The translations under genes and the position numbers were made by a program. This document shows, one piece after another, positions 1 through 9,169 of a stretch of 64,000 nucleotides of DNA. The stretch comes from Flammeovirga pectinis (GTDB lineage: Bacteria; Bacteroidota; Bacteroidia; Cytophagales; Flammeovirgaceae), in contig NZ_CP034562.1 in assembly GCF_003970675.1 (NCBI RefSeq), forward strand, positions 4,128,001 to 4,192,000. The letters run 5' to 3'. The number at the start of each line of letters is the position of its first letter. Within the stretch, counting starts at the first letter, position 1. The notes beneath the pieces were generated by a model, which saw only the letters and a list, made by a program, of their open reading frames with translations, did no database searches and was not told the origin of the DNA.

Positions 1-844
1 AAAGGTGTGGAGTGTTGGTATTCCATAACTTCGGGTTCTTTAAAGTAATGGATTGTTGACTGGTATGGCTTTCGTTACTTTTTACAAGAATAAGTTCACT
101 TTTTATTCTACTTACAAGCTTATTTTTAAAGCGTAATTCCTGTACAATCGTAATATTTTTAGACGAATTATATTGATTTTTAATGTCAGTTTGAATAGCA
201 ATAACCGCCTTTTTATCACTTACTTCTGGATAGGTAACAAAAATACCTCCTCCTGCTACTTTATTTTCTAAAATAGCATTCGTGATATGCAAAGGTTCTT
301 TTATCATTAACCATGCATTTCTGTACAGGCCTCCAAAAGTATTAAAATCAAGAATTTTTAATGGCTTAGGTCCTGTTACTGCACTATCATTATTATCTAA
401 CCTAACTACAATACAATTCTCTTTTCCAAAAGTAATGTACGGTGATATATCAAATACAAACGGCAGGTAACCCCCAATATGTTTTTTCACAAACTGACCA
501 TTTACCCAAACTTCTGCACTATTCATTGCACCTTCAAACTCAACAAAAAACTTCTTATCCTTCTTTGTTTCATCAAAAGAAAAAGTTTTTCTATACCACG
601 CTATTCCTTGCCATTGATTGTTTACTACCAAAGGTTCAATATTAGCAGTATGTGGTAATGTTACAGCTTCCCAATTCGTTGCATCGAAAGATAAATTACT
701 AACTGTTTTATAGTCTAGTGTACTCGTTTCTTTAATAAATTTCCATTCTTTATTAAAGGATACTTTTTCACCAGCAACTACACTAAAAGAAGCTGTTAAA
801 CTAATAGTTGTAAGAAGTAATATATATAGTAATAATTGTTTCAT
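1..844 (-). CDS. GH2-family glycoside hydrolase (beta-galactosidase-like), 5' part
   Basis: An open frame runs on the minus strand from an ATG at 844-842 off the left window edge (about 281 residues, no stop). The first about 25 residues form a Sec signal peptide ending near SFSVVAG. The rest reads as the N-terminal sugar-binding jelly roll of GH2: a segment like WYRKTF, then VEFEGAMNSAEVWVNG, GGYLPFVFDIS and FGGLYRNAWL, all typical of bacterial beta-galactosidases. The catalytic TIM barrel lies outside the window, so substrate cannot be read. Next to sulfatases and GH16 enzymes, a role in trimming galactan oligosaccharides in the periplasm is a reasonable inference. It is divergent from the sulfatase at 1255. 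Confidence 0.85.
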   Translation of the reverse strand, partial: MKQLLLYILLLTTISLTASFSVVAGEKVSFNKEWKFIKETSTLDYKTVSNLSFDATNWEAVTLPHTANIEPLVVNNQWQGIAWYRKTFSFDETKKDKKFFVEFEGAMNSAEVWVNGQFVKKHIGGYLPFVFDISPYITFGKENCIVVRLDNNDSAVTGPKPLKILDFNTFGGLYRNAWLMIKEPLHITNAILENKVAGGGIFVTYPEVSDKKAVIAIQTDIKNQYNSSKNITIVQELRFKNKLVSRIKSELILVKSNESHTSQQSITLKNPKLWNTNTPHL

Positions 845-1254
845 CTTTTCAATCGTTTCTTATACTGTATGTGTTGGCTTACATTCAGATCAGATTATTA
901 CGCCTTACTGATGTACTTAATAAACTACAAATGTGAGAAACTATTCACTAGACAATGTGTCTTTAAGTAAAAGTTGTGTTTTTAAAAGTACAACAATGTT
1001 TTTATGCTACGAATAAAACTTTTTGTTGTAGAAAAACAGCCTTTAAACTCTCAATTCACTGTTTAATAGAAATGAAGTAAAAATAGTTTATCATTATAAA
1101 TTAACTGTAACAGACAAACTAAAAACGCTTACAATCCTCTACTAGGTTATTTTTATCAATATTTGTTGGTGTGTAGTACAACTATTTTAAGTTTACACTA
1201 CTCCATTCTGGGAATTTTGTGACGTTCCTATAATTATTAAAATCAACATTTGAA
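844..1254. other. Divergent intergenic region
   Basis: About 410 bases between the divergently transcribed GH2 and sulfatase genes. It is AT-rich with no convincing ORF on either strand. It must hold promoters for both genes; one candidate is listed separately. Confidence 0.6.
1162..1190 (+). promoter_or_regulatory. Possible Bacteroidota-type promoter for the sulfatase
   Basis: TTTG at 1162-1165 is followed after exactly 17 bases by TATTTTAA at 1183-1190. This resembles the Bacteroidota -33/-7 pattern (TTTG, then TAnnTTTG). It lies about 65 bases upstream of the sulfatase ATG. Such matches are common by chance in AT-rich DNA. Confidence 0.3.
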
Positions 1255-2673
1255 ATGAAACAACTATCAACTATAGTAGTACTTTTAATTATTAGCCTAA
1301 GCTGTTCTTCCATTCAACAACAAAAAGAGCAGAAACAGGTAAATATATTATGGCTCTTTGGAGAAGATATTGATCCTTGGATGCCTATATATGGCGACTC
1401 TACCATTACAACTCCTAATATTGATTTACTTGCAGAAAATGGAGTCACTTTCACAAATTGTTATTCTATGTCTCCTGTATGTTCTCCTGCCCGATCTGGA
1501 ATTTTTACAGGTGCAATGCCAACTACTATTGGTATGCATAACCACAGAACTGGACGAACAGTAAATACTCCTTTACCGGATTATGTAAAAGTAGTTCCGC
1601 AATTATTTAAAGAACATGGCTACCATACTTTTAGTACTGGTAAAGATGATTTTAATTGGAGTTACAATTGGGACAATTACTGGACAGGAACTTATACAGA
1701 GAAAAAACATTTTGGTAAAACAGGTACTGGTAATTGGAACGATAGAAAAGAAGGGCAAGCATTTTTTGGAGTAATAGAATTGTATGGTGGAAAAAACAAG
1801 AAAAAGCCTTCCATTTTAGTCAATCCGGAAGACGTAAAAGTGCAACCTTACTACCCAGATATTCCTTCTGTAAGAAAAGAAATTGCAGACCATTATAACC
1901 AAATTAAGGTTACTGATAATGAAATTGGAGAGATTATAGAACAACTAAAAAAAGATGGTCTGTACGATAATACAATTATTGTATTTTTCTCTGATAATGG
2001 GTATAAATTACTGCGTGATAAACAGTTTTTATACGATGGCGGTTTACATATGCCAATGCTATTTTCTGCTCCTGGAAATCCATTGCTTTTACAACAAAAA
2101 GGTATTCGAGAAGATTTAATCAGTTTGCTAGATCTAACAGCCACTACTTTAAACCTAGCGAATATTAAAGTACCTGATTATATGGAAAGTAAAGATCTTT
2201 TTGAAAATGGTTACCATAGAGATTACATCATTGCTGCTAGAGATAGATGTGATTTTACAATTGATAGAATTAGAGCTGTAAGAACAAATCAGTTTAAATA
2301 TATAAAGAATTTCATGACCGATAGACCGTTAATGCAATTGCAATACCGATCGCATAAACCAACTTTTAAAGCATTCATGAAAGCATATAAAGATGGCGTT
2401 CCATTTGCTAATGAATGGCTTTCTGATGTTAGGCCTCCTGAGGAATTATATGATCTTAAGAAAGACCCTAATGAATTGCATAATTTAGCTGAGAATCCTT
2501 CTTATAAAAAGGAGTTAGATGCACTCAGATTAACGTTAAATAACTGGATTAAAGAAACAGACGACAAAGGGCAATACCCTGAAAGTAAAGAGCAATTACA
2601 AGCCATTTATGAACGTTACGGAGACCGTTGTATAAACCCTGAGTATGATAAAATAAAGTCAGATAATTTATAA
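1255..2673 (+). CDS. Sulfatase (family S1), lipoprotein
   Basis: A 472-residue arylsulfatase-type enzyme that hydrolyses sulfate esters, probably on a sulfated polysaccharide or oligosaccharide at the periplasmic or outer-membrane surface. The N-terminus is a lipoprotein signal (LSLSC, Cys17). The formylglycine signature C-S-P-A-R is at residues 76-80, and acidic metal ligands lie in GEDID near residue 38. The segment FSTGKDDFNWSY is of the kind seen in heparan N-sulfatase-like (SGSH-like) sulfatases, so the subfamily may be S1_8-like; that is a weak inference. A sulfatase-maturing enzyme is needed and is not in the window. A strong terminator follows. Its neighbours suggest galactan desulfation. 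Confidence 0.9.
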   Translation: MKQLSTIVVLLIISLSCSSIQQQKEQKQVNILWLFGEDIDPWMPIYGDSTITTPNIDLLAENGVTFTNCYSMSPVCSPARSGIFTGAMPTTIGMHNHRTGRTVNTPLPDYVKVVPQLFKEHGYHTFSTGKDDFNWSYNWDNYWTGTYTEKKHFGKTGTGNWNDRKEGQAFFGVIELYGGKNKKKPSILVNPEDVKVQPYYPDIPSVRKEIADHYNQIKVTDNEIGEIIEQLKKDGLYDNTIIVFFSDNGYKLLRDKQFLYDGGLHMPMLFSAPGNPLLLQQKGIREDLISLLDLTATTLNLANIKVPDYMESKDLFENGYHRDYIIAARDRCDFTIDRIRAVRTNQFKYIKNFMTDRPLMQLQYRSHKPTFKAFMKAYKDGVPFANEWLSDVRPPEELYDLKKDPNELHNLAENPSYKKELDALRLTLNNWIKETDDKGQYPESKEQLQAIYERYGDRCINPEYDKIKSDNL

Positions 2674-2710
2674 TCGTAATAACTAAACTAGTATTCAAAA
2701 TTTTTACTAA

Positions 2711-2741
2711 GGGCAAGGTACTTTTACTTTGTCCTTTTTTT
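2711..2741 (+). terminator. Rho-independent terminator after the sulfatase
   Basis: GGGCAAGGTA (2711-2720) pairs with TACTTTGTCC (2725-2734), counting G-U pairs, around a 4-base loop. It is followed directly by seven T. Confidence 0.8.
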
Positions 2742-2752
2742 GGTTCTTAGAT

Positions 2753-2781
2753 AAAAAAAGAGCCCATTTCTGGTACTCTTT
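2753..2781 (-). terminator. Terminator for minus-strand transcript
   Basis: On the minus strand an AAAGAG...CTCTTT stem with an inner CC/GG pair is followed by a T run (the A run at 2753-2759 on plus). It lies about 55 bases past the stop of the small ORF at 2835-2978 and supports transcription of that ORF. Confidence 0.55.
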
Positions 2782-2834
2782 CTAGTCGTTTCATTGTTAA
2801 CAAAATACAAAACCTTTACAGGTCTGTACATGTC

Positions 2835-2978
2835 TTAAAACATTCTTTTCATTCGATTCTTTAGTGTAAAACTAATGTTTTTAGCTGTATCTACCATTAC
2901 CAATAAAAGCATAAAAAGCACAGGTATTAGAATAGTAAGAATTAAAAATGTTAGCGGAGTTGACAGAAAATTTCTCAT
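2835..2978 (-). CDS. Small hypothetical membrane protein (47 aa)
   Basis: A short frame encodes a 47-residue peptide: a hydrophobic N-terminal segment (about residues 5-28, rich in L, I, F, V) followed by a basic tail (LKNRMKRMF). This is the layout of a single-pass small membrane protein. No family is recognised. Support comes from the amphipathic pattern and a plausible terminator just downstream on the same strand. There is no clear ribosome binding site. It could be a chance ORF. Confidence 0.35.
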   Translation of the reverse strand: MRNFLSTPLTFLILTILIPVLFMLLLVMVDTAKNISFTLKNRMKRMF

Positions 2979-3364
2979 AGTTTGTTATTTAAAATAAGTT
3001 ATAGTTTCTATTTAAGGAAATGTTGTTGTTCGGAATCAAATTTAATAAAAAATATTTTATTAAATGAATACTAATTGATGAATATTAGTTAAAATTAAAA
3101 ATGTGTTCATAAAACAGCTTATTTATGTTAAAAACGAGAAATTAAAAATTATCATTTTGAATATCAAACAAATAACAATGCCCACAACTGCAGTGTTACT
3201 ATAACATAAAACATATTTATTTCTAAAACCCTAGTCAATAGATCATGCAAATTCAATATAGTAGAAAAATAAAGTGAAATTTTGTTGAAATGAAGACGTG
3301 AAATTATCAGTAGAAAACAACAGCGAGAAGTGTATTCCCGCTAAAAAATTATTATTAAAAGTGT
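2979..3364. other. AT-rich intergenic stretch, nothing recognised
   Basis: About 385 bases with stops in all frames and no clear hairpin or repeat. It may be eroded coding DNA, since both neighbours to the right look like remnants. Confidence 0.5.
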
Positions 3365-3649
3365 CTAAATTACGGCTTTAACTCTATATTCTGATGGTTC
3401 TACTTTATACTGTTTCTTAAATTCCTTTATAAAATAGCGTGTATCATTTATACCTACAAGATCAATAATTTCCTTTAAGCTATAAGGGGTTGATAGCAAT
3501 AAATTTGCTGCTTTTTTTAATCGAATAGATCGAATAAAACCTACAATAGTATTATTTGTACTACTTTTTATCTTTCTGTATAAGGTAGACTGACTTAGAC
3601 TCATCCACCCCCCTAAAAAAAACAACCTTTTTATTCTTATTAATGTCAA
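3365..3649 (-). pseudogene. AraC-family HTH fragment
   Basis: A 94-residue frame whose residues from about 17 on match the AraC/XylS DNA-binding domain: SLSQSTLYRKIK, then RSIRLKKAANLLL and IIDLVGINDTRYFIKEFKKQY with a C-terminal PSEYR. This C-terminal domain is typical of Bacteroidota hybrid two-component sensors and AraC regulators. The frame contains only this domain. The first about 15 residues (MTLIRIKRLFFLGGW) look like out-of-frame or unrelated DNA, and no sensor or receiver domain is found upstream. It is most simply a remnant of a regulator. A functional stand-alone HTH is possible but less likely. It is divergent from the broken serpin gene. Confidence 0.6.
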
Positions 3650-3685
3650 TACTACTATACTCTTTAACCTTAACTAATTTACATA

Positions 3686-5036
3686 ATGAAAAGCACTACC
3701 AAACATCTCATTTTTCTTTACTTACTTATTCCAACTTTAACGAATAGTAATGCACAAGAAAGCAATCTAAATAACCCCTTAAATTCGTTCTCCTTTGATG
3801 TATATAATGATATTAATCGGATAGCAACAACATCTTTTTTTCACCTTACAGTATCTATTCTACTTTATTATTAGTTCATGAAGGAGCTAATGGAAAAACG
3901 AAAGAGAAACTAGAGCAAATACTTTATATAAAGAACAAGTCCATTCCCAAATTTATTGATAATACAGAAATAGCAGAAGTTAAAATTGAAAACTCTATTT
4001 GGCTAGATAAAAAATATAAATTTGATGAAAAATACAAGAAAACAATAACAGCTAAATATGATGTAGCTTTAGAAACTATTGATTTTGAAAATCCCAACTC
4101 TGCGATTGCAATTATAAACCAATGGGCTGCTGAAAATACAAATCAGAAAATAAATAAACTTCTTAGTCCAAATGATATCGATTCACTAAATAAAGCTATT
4201 TTTCTAAACACAGTATACTTTAATGGACAATGGAAAAAACAATTCAACAATAAAAACACTACCATTTCTACCTTCTTTAAGAATGAAAATGAAAACTATA
4301 AAATCGACTTTTTAAATACTAAAGAAGGACTACAATATTATGCTAATGAAGAACTCCAATTTATAACTAAACCATATAAAGATTCAGGACTTTCGTTTTG
4401 TGTAATCCTCCCTTTACAACTTAATGGTTATAAAGAAATTGAAAATAAATTAAGCCATCAATTTATCTATAAATTATTAGATAACATGACTTTTGAAACA
4501 AAAAAAAGTTATCTCTACCTAAGATAAAATTAACAGGTGATTATAATTTAGAAGAAACAGAATTATTTTCTGATTTAAACAGCTATTCCGATTTTTAAAT
4601 CATTAAAAATCAAGCTCTAAATAGTGTAAACATTAAACATAAAAGCCTTTTAGAACTTAATGCAAAAGGAACAGTTGCTATTGCAGCTACAGCAATGAAA
4701 ACAATAATTACAGGGGTACCACACGTGATTGATTTTAACGCAAACCATCCATTTATATTTTTTATTTTGGATAATAAAACGCAATCAATAGTATTTATGG
4801 GAAGGTATAATCAACCTCCTCAAGAAAAGAAGACTTCTACTAAAGAAATCTCGTTTAGTAAAGCTACTAATCATTATACTAAAGAACCTTTGTATTTACT
4901 AGATAACAAAAAAATAAAAACCTTGGAGGGAATCGATGCTCAAGATATTGAATCCATAAATATTTTACCGGTTGCGGAAGCAATTGATAAATATGGGGAT
5001 ATTGGTAAAAATGGAGCTATTATTATTAATAACTAA
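3686..5036 (+). pseudogene. Serpin gene with TonB-plug-like C-terminal tail, disrupted
   Basis: Three frames together give one serpin. Frame 1 part (3686 to about 3840): signal peptide ending NSNAQ and NSFSFDVYNDI. A frameshift in a T7 run near 3834-3841 leads to FFSPYSIY and VHEGANGKTKEKLEQIL, FLNTVYFNGQW and FCVILPL. A second shift in an A8 run at 4500-4507 leads to LPKIKLTGDYNLEETELF. An in-frame TAA then follows near 4598, then LLELNAKGTVAIAATAM, the serpin hinge / reactive-loop region, and ANHPFIFFILDN, the serpin signature. The last about 50 residues (PLYLLDNKKIKTLEGIDAQD to GKNGAIIINN), contiguous with the serpin end, resemble the TonB-receptor plug-like domain. Two frameshifts and one nonsense codon argue for a pseudogene, unless both homopolymer shifts are assembly errors. 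Confidence 0.85.
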
Positions 5037-5391
5037 ATACAAATAACATCCATTTTACTTGGTTATCATTTTATCATATCATCAAAAAAATACTAGCTTA
5101 GTAATTTTTTTTAGTTAAATTTTAAGTAAAAAAAACAAAAAACTATACTTTAAAATACTTAGTGAAATAGAATGAAAAATATTCTTAGAATAGTTATGTA
5201 TGTAGACTAAATACAAAACGATATCAGTATCCAAAAGCTTAATACATAAGTAGGGTTTTAGATATAGAAACCTATCTTACAAAACAGAAAAGTAATTAAG
5301 AAAATCAATAAACTAAGAGAATAATATTCCACCTAGTTTATAAAAACATTTATATAGCCATCAAAACAAAAATTAACCAATACTACTAAAA
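5037..5391. other. AT-rich intergenic stretch, nothing recognised
   Basis: About 355 bases with many stops in all frames and homopolymer A/T runs. It presumably contains the promoter of the monooxygenase operon. No specific site is convincing. Confidence 0.5.
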
Positions 5392-6480
5392 ATGAAATTA
5401 GGAAGCTTTATAATGCCTAATCACCCTCCCGAAAGAGCGTATTATGACGGTATTCAAGAAGATTTACAAGAAATTGAATACATGGATAAATTGGGCTACG
5501 AGGAAAGTTGGATAGGTGAACACTTTACGTCGAATTGGGAACCATGCCCTGCACCCGACTTATTGATAGCGCAAGCGTTATTAAAAACCAAACACATGAA
5601 ACTTGGTCCACTTGGACACCTTTTACCTTACCATAATCCTGTAGAATTAGCACACCGAGTGGCTTATCTCGATCATATGGCCAAAGGGAGATATCAGCTT
5701 GGAGTAGGAATAAGTGCATTACCTTCAGATCATAATATTTTTGGTATAGATAAACTTGCCAAAGGGAGCAATAGGTCGATGACTTTTGAGAGTATCAAAA
5801 TAATGACTGATTTATGGTTAAATGGACCTCAGAACTTTAATGGAGAATATTTTAATGCTGGAGAAGGAAAAACACAATTTTCAGAGCTAGGGTTTCATTT
5901 AAAACCTTATCAGCTTCCCCACCCTCCAATAGCTATTGCTGGTTTAACACCTAATTCTGCAAACCATGAGCTATGTGGCGAAAAAGGATATTTACCTGTC
6001 AGTTTAGGGGTTTCTCCTAATAACGAAATTGTAAAGCAACATTGGGATGCTGTAGAAAAAGGAGCACAAAAAAGTGGCTTGACACCAAAGAGGTCGGAAT
6101 GGAGAATAATTAAAGATATTTATGTAGCAGCAACAGATGAGGAAGCGCTTTCTTTAGCTAAAAAGGGTATGATGGGTAGATGTTGGAGAGAGTTTTTACT
6201 CCCAATTTACCTTGGTTTAGGTTTAGGTCCGCTACTAAAAATAGACCCTAACATGAAAGATGAGGAGATTACCTTAGACTATATTGCGGAACATTTATGG
6301 ATAACAGGATCTCCAGATACTGTGGCAAATAAAATCAACAAATTATATGATGATGTAGGAGGTTTTGGTTATATAATAATGACTTCTTATGATTCGAAAG
6401 ATGAAAAAACAGCTTGGAATAATAGTCTTGCTCTTTTAAAGAATCAAGTGCTACCAAAATGTAAAATAATAGTTGATTAA
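5392..6480 (+). CDS. Luciferase-like (LLM) flavin-dependent monooxygenase
   Basis: A 362-residue cytoplasmic TIM-barrel protein of the bacterial luciferase superfamily, which uses reduced flavin and oxygen to oxidise organic substrates. Supporting segments: an N-terminal MKLGSFIMP, YEESWIGEHF with the conserved EHH/EHF-type motif, the region LLPYHNPVELAHRVAYLDHM, RYQLGVGISALPSDHNIFG, and a C-terminal ITGSPDTVANKI. It is the first gene of a tight group: the VOC protein starts 3 bases after its stop, and UbiX and UbiD follow. The context suggests it acts on an aromatic or similar compound. The substrate cannot be read from sequence. Confidence 0.88.
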   Translation: MKLGSFIMPNHPPERAYYDGIQEDLQEIEYMDKLGYEESWIGEHFTSNWEPCPAPDLLIAQALLKTKHMKLGPLGHLLPYHNPVELAHRVAYLDHMAKGRYQLGVGISALPSDHNIFGIDKLAKGSNRSMTFESIKIMTDLWLNGPQNFNGEYFNAGEGKTQFSELGFHLKPYQLPHPPIAIAGLTPNSANHELCGEKGYLPVSLGVSPNNEIVKQHWDAVEKGAQKSGLTPKRSEWRIIKDIYVAATDEEALSLAKKGMMGRCWREFLLPIYLGLGLGPLLKIDPNMKDEEITLDYIAEHLWITGSPDTVANKINKLYDDVGGFGYIIMTSYDSKDEKTAWNNSLALLKNQVLPKCKIIVD

Positions 6481-6483
6481 AGT

Positions 6484-6855
6484 ATGAGTTATTTTGCTTT
6501 AGTAACTGATAACTATGATGAAGTTATCCGTTTTTATCAACAAAAATTAGCCTTTCCTATTATTGAAAAATGGGATAGGCATAATGCACGAGGAACACGT
6601 TTTAAAATGGATGACCTTAAATTAGAGATTCTTGATAATTCTATCAAAAAAGAAAAACTAGAACTTTTTAAACCAGGAGATCGGTTTCACCTTGTTATTG
6701 AAGTTGATAAAATAGAAGAATCTTATGAACGATTAAAGGACATTGCTTTAACACCTCCCGTTAGTACTTCGTGGAACGCTACGCTTTTTCAAGTTATTGA
6801 CCCAGACGGTATAAATATTTCTTATCTCTCATGGAAAAATGAATTAATTGGATAA
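6484..6855 (+). CDS. VOC / glyoxalase-fold protein
   Basis: A 123-residue single VOC (vicinal oxygen chelate) module: it opens with YFALVTDNYDEVIRFYQQKLAFPI, has a central FHLVIEVDKIEESYERLKD, and ends VIDPDGINISYLSW, the usual paired beta-alpha-beta-beta-beta layout. VOC members include ring-cleaving dioxygenases, isomerases and glyoxalase I. The metal ligands are not clear enough here to choose among them. It starts 3 bases after the monooxygenase stop and overlaps the TTG start of ubiX by 8 bases, so translation is probably coupled. It likely works in the same pathway as its neighbours. Confidence 0.8.
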   Translation: MSYFALVTDNYDEVIRFYQQKLAFPIIEKWDRHNARGTRFKMDDLKLEILDNSIKKEKLELFKPGDRFHLVIEVDKIEESYERLKDIALTPPVSTSWNATLFQVIDPDGINISYLSWKNELIG

Positions 6856-7429
6856 AAAAAAATTAATAATAGGAATCACTGGTGCATCTGGTGTAATCTA
6901 TGGTATTCGACTATTAGAGGTCTTAAAATTAATAGATAACATAGAAACTCATCTAATCTTAAGCCCTTCTGCAAGAATTAATATAGAAATAGAAACAGAT
7001 TATAATTTTAAAGATGTTGAAGCTTTAGCAGATGTTGTTCACAAATATAAAGACCAAGCAGCACCTATATCTAGTGGCTCTTTTAAAACAGATGGAATGA
7101 TTGTGGCACCATGTTCTATGAAAACATTATCTGCAATAGTCCATTCTTATGCAGATAGTTTAATTATTAGAGCTGCTGATGTTATACTAAAAGACCGACG
7201 AAAATTAGTACTTATGCCAAGAGAAGTACCGCTACATGTTGGCCATTGTAAACTTCTTTACGAAGCCGCTCAACTTGGAGCAATCATCTCTCCTCCAATG
7301 CCCGCATTTTACTCAGAACCAAAAACTATTGATGACTTGATAAATCATACAATAGGTAGAACACTAGACCTGTTTGATATTGACGCAGGAATATTAAAAA
7401 GATGGGAAGGTCCCAATAATCGATCATAA
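6848..7429 (+). CDS. ubiX: UbiX-family flavin prenyltransferase
   Basis: UbiX/Pad1 proteins attach a dimethylallyl unit to FMN to make prenylated FMN, the cofactor of UbiD decarboxylases. The 193-residue product starts with a TTG codon (6848) inside the VOC gene. It has the nucleotide-binding start IIGITGASGVIYGIRLLE, the middle motif VAPCSMKTLSAI, and LKDRRKLVLMPREVPLHVGH, all strongly conserved in UbiX. Length fits the family. The adjacent ubiD homologue downstream supports a two-gene non-oxidative decarboxylase system such as those acting on hydroxy-aromatic acids. The gene itself is intact although its partner is frameshifted. Confidence 0.92.
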   Translation: MDKKKLIIGITGASGVIYGIRLLEVLKLIDNIETHLILSPSARINIEIETDYNFKDVEALADVVHKYKDQAAPISSGSFKTDGMIVAPCSMKTLSAIVHSYADSLIIRAADVILKDRRKLVLMPREVPLHVGHCKLLYEAAQLGAIISPPMPAFYSEPKTIDDLINHTIGRTLDLFDIDAGILKRWEGPNNRS

Positions 7430-7466
7430 AAATTAAAATTAATAACCCTCATACCCTTAAATTATT

Positions 7467-8982
7467 ATGGCAAAATTAGACAGATCTAAAATACCAACTA
7501 CCTACAGAGACTATTTAAAAACCCTTAAAGAAATGGGGGAACTAAATGAAATTGATGATGAAGTGGATTGGTATCTAGAGATGGGTGCTATCTATCGTAA
7601 AGCAAATGAAACACTTTCTCCTGCGGTATTCTTTAATAAGAATAAAAGGATGCCCTGAAGGCTTTAGAGCTGCAGATTTTGGAATGGGAAAAAGTGGAAA
7701 TCCAAAAGCTCCTTGGGCAAGACTTGCAGTAATGTTAGGCATGCCTCCAGAATCAGGTTTAATGGATATTCAGAAAGGATACCTTGATGCAATTGCTACT
7801 GGTGAAGTACACGATCCTATTATTCTTGATAACAAAACAGCCCCTTGTAAAGAAAATATTTGGCTAGGTGATGATATTGACCTTGAAAAATTTCCGGCTC
7901 CGTTAGGTCATGATGGTGACGGTGGAAGATATATTCAAACAGCTGGACTTAACATTGTTCAAACTCCTGATGGTAAATGGACAAATTGGTCTACAAACAG
8001 GGCCATGATTTTGGATAAAAATACAATGACAGGTTTATGGATTCCTGCTCAACACAATGGCATGATTCATCAGATGTGGACCAAGGAAGGAAAAGATACG
8101 CCTTGGGCATTGGCGTTAGGAGTTAACCCTGCCGTTACTACTCAAGCAGGTGCAAGATGTCCAGATTGGGTTGATGAGTACGACCAGTCGAGTAAATTAT
8201 TAGATAGTTCTATTGAACTTGTAAAATGTGAAACGAATGACTTGTTAGTTCCTGCTGATGCCGAAATAATTATAGAAGGGTATGTATGTAAAGATCAATT
8301 CGAAGCAGAAGGACCATTTGGTGAATACCCTGGTTACCTTCCAGATGAAGTAAACAAAACTCCTAGACAAGTTATTACAGCAATTACATTTAGAAATAAT
8401 CCAATCTTACCAATCTGTTTACCTGGGGTTCCTATTGATAGTTCGCACGTTAGTATGAGTTTCTTTAGAGCATCTGATGTTGTTACTGCATTTAAAAAAG
8501 CAGAACTACCCGTAATTGATGCTATGATCTTGTTCGAATCTGCCAACCATTGGCTAGTAATTAGAGTAAAAGATGATTGGCATAAAACAACAGGTTTAAC
8601 AACCGATGCGTTCATTCGACTTATTGGTGATACTTTCTGGAATCAACATGTAGGAAGTTCTGCAAAACTTGTAGTTGTAGGAGAAGATATCGACCCGTCA
8701 AGTTTAAGAGATGTAACTTGGGCTTTGGCAACAAGAAACCATCCTAAACTTGGAACATACTTTTTTGAAGATATCCACAAGATGGGTGCTGGAACAGAAA
8801 ATTATCATGCAGCTAATGAAAAAATACATGGTGAAGGTGGTTTAGCAATTTATAGCTGTTTGCCATTACAAGATAGAGTCGGCTTACCTAAAAGAAGGGT
8901 ATTATCTTTTGATGAAAATTACCCTGACCCAATTAAAGCAAAAGTAAATGAAAATTGGACAAAATGGGGTTTTAAAGAATAA
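7467..8982 (+). pseudogene. ubiD: UbiD-family decarboxylase, frameshifted
   Basis: UbiD enzymes use prenylated FMN to (de)carboxylate aromatic or unsaturated acids. The first 58 residues (MAKLDRSKIPTTYRDYLK to PAVFFNK) are in one frame; from KGCPEGFRAADFG onward the protein continues in another. The junction is at about 7641: an extra A (AAG-A-ATA-AAA) explains the shift. The downstream part is otherwise complete and keeps the catalytic EGPFGE segment (both acidic residues) and the NRAMI arginine region, and ends WTKWGFKE. A single-base insertion may be real inactivation or a sequencing error. Recoding is less likely, as no slippery motif is evident. It starts about 40 bases after ubiX in the same transcription unit. 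Confidence 0.88.
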
Positions 8983-9005
8983 CCAAAATAGTGTAGTCTA
9001 AAAAC

Positions 9006-9046
9006 TCAACCCCTTGATTAAATTATAGTTTTGATCAAGGGGTTGA
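9006..9046 (+). terminator. Strong hairpin after ubiD
   Basis: TCAACCCCTTGAT (9006-9018) is perfectly complementary to ATCAAGGGGTTGA (9034-9046) with a 15-base loop. The following DNA is A/T-rich but lacks a long T run. It probably ends the 5392-8982 operon. Confidence 0.65.
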
Positions 9047-9169
9047 ATTATTAATATCAATCGTAAAATCTATTTACTTTCCATGTATTATCAATTGATA
9101 ACGTAATAATTTGACATGTATAACTCTCTAAATTGTCTCGTTATAAATAAACCTACTAATATATAATCC

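Noticed and set aside
282-645. Two plus-strand frames at the left edge
   Set aside because: They are antisense to the GH2 gene that runs off the window edge on the minus strand.
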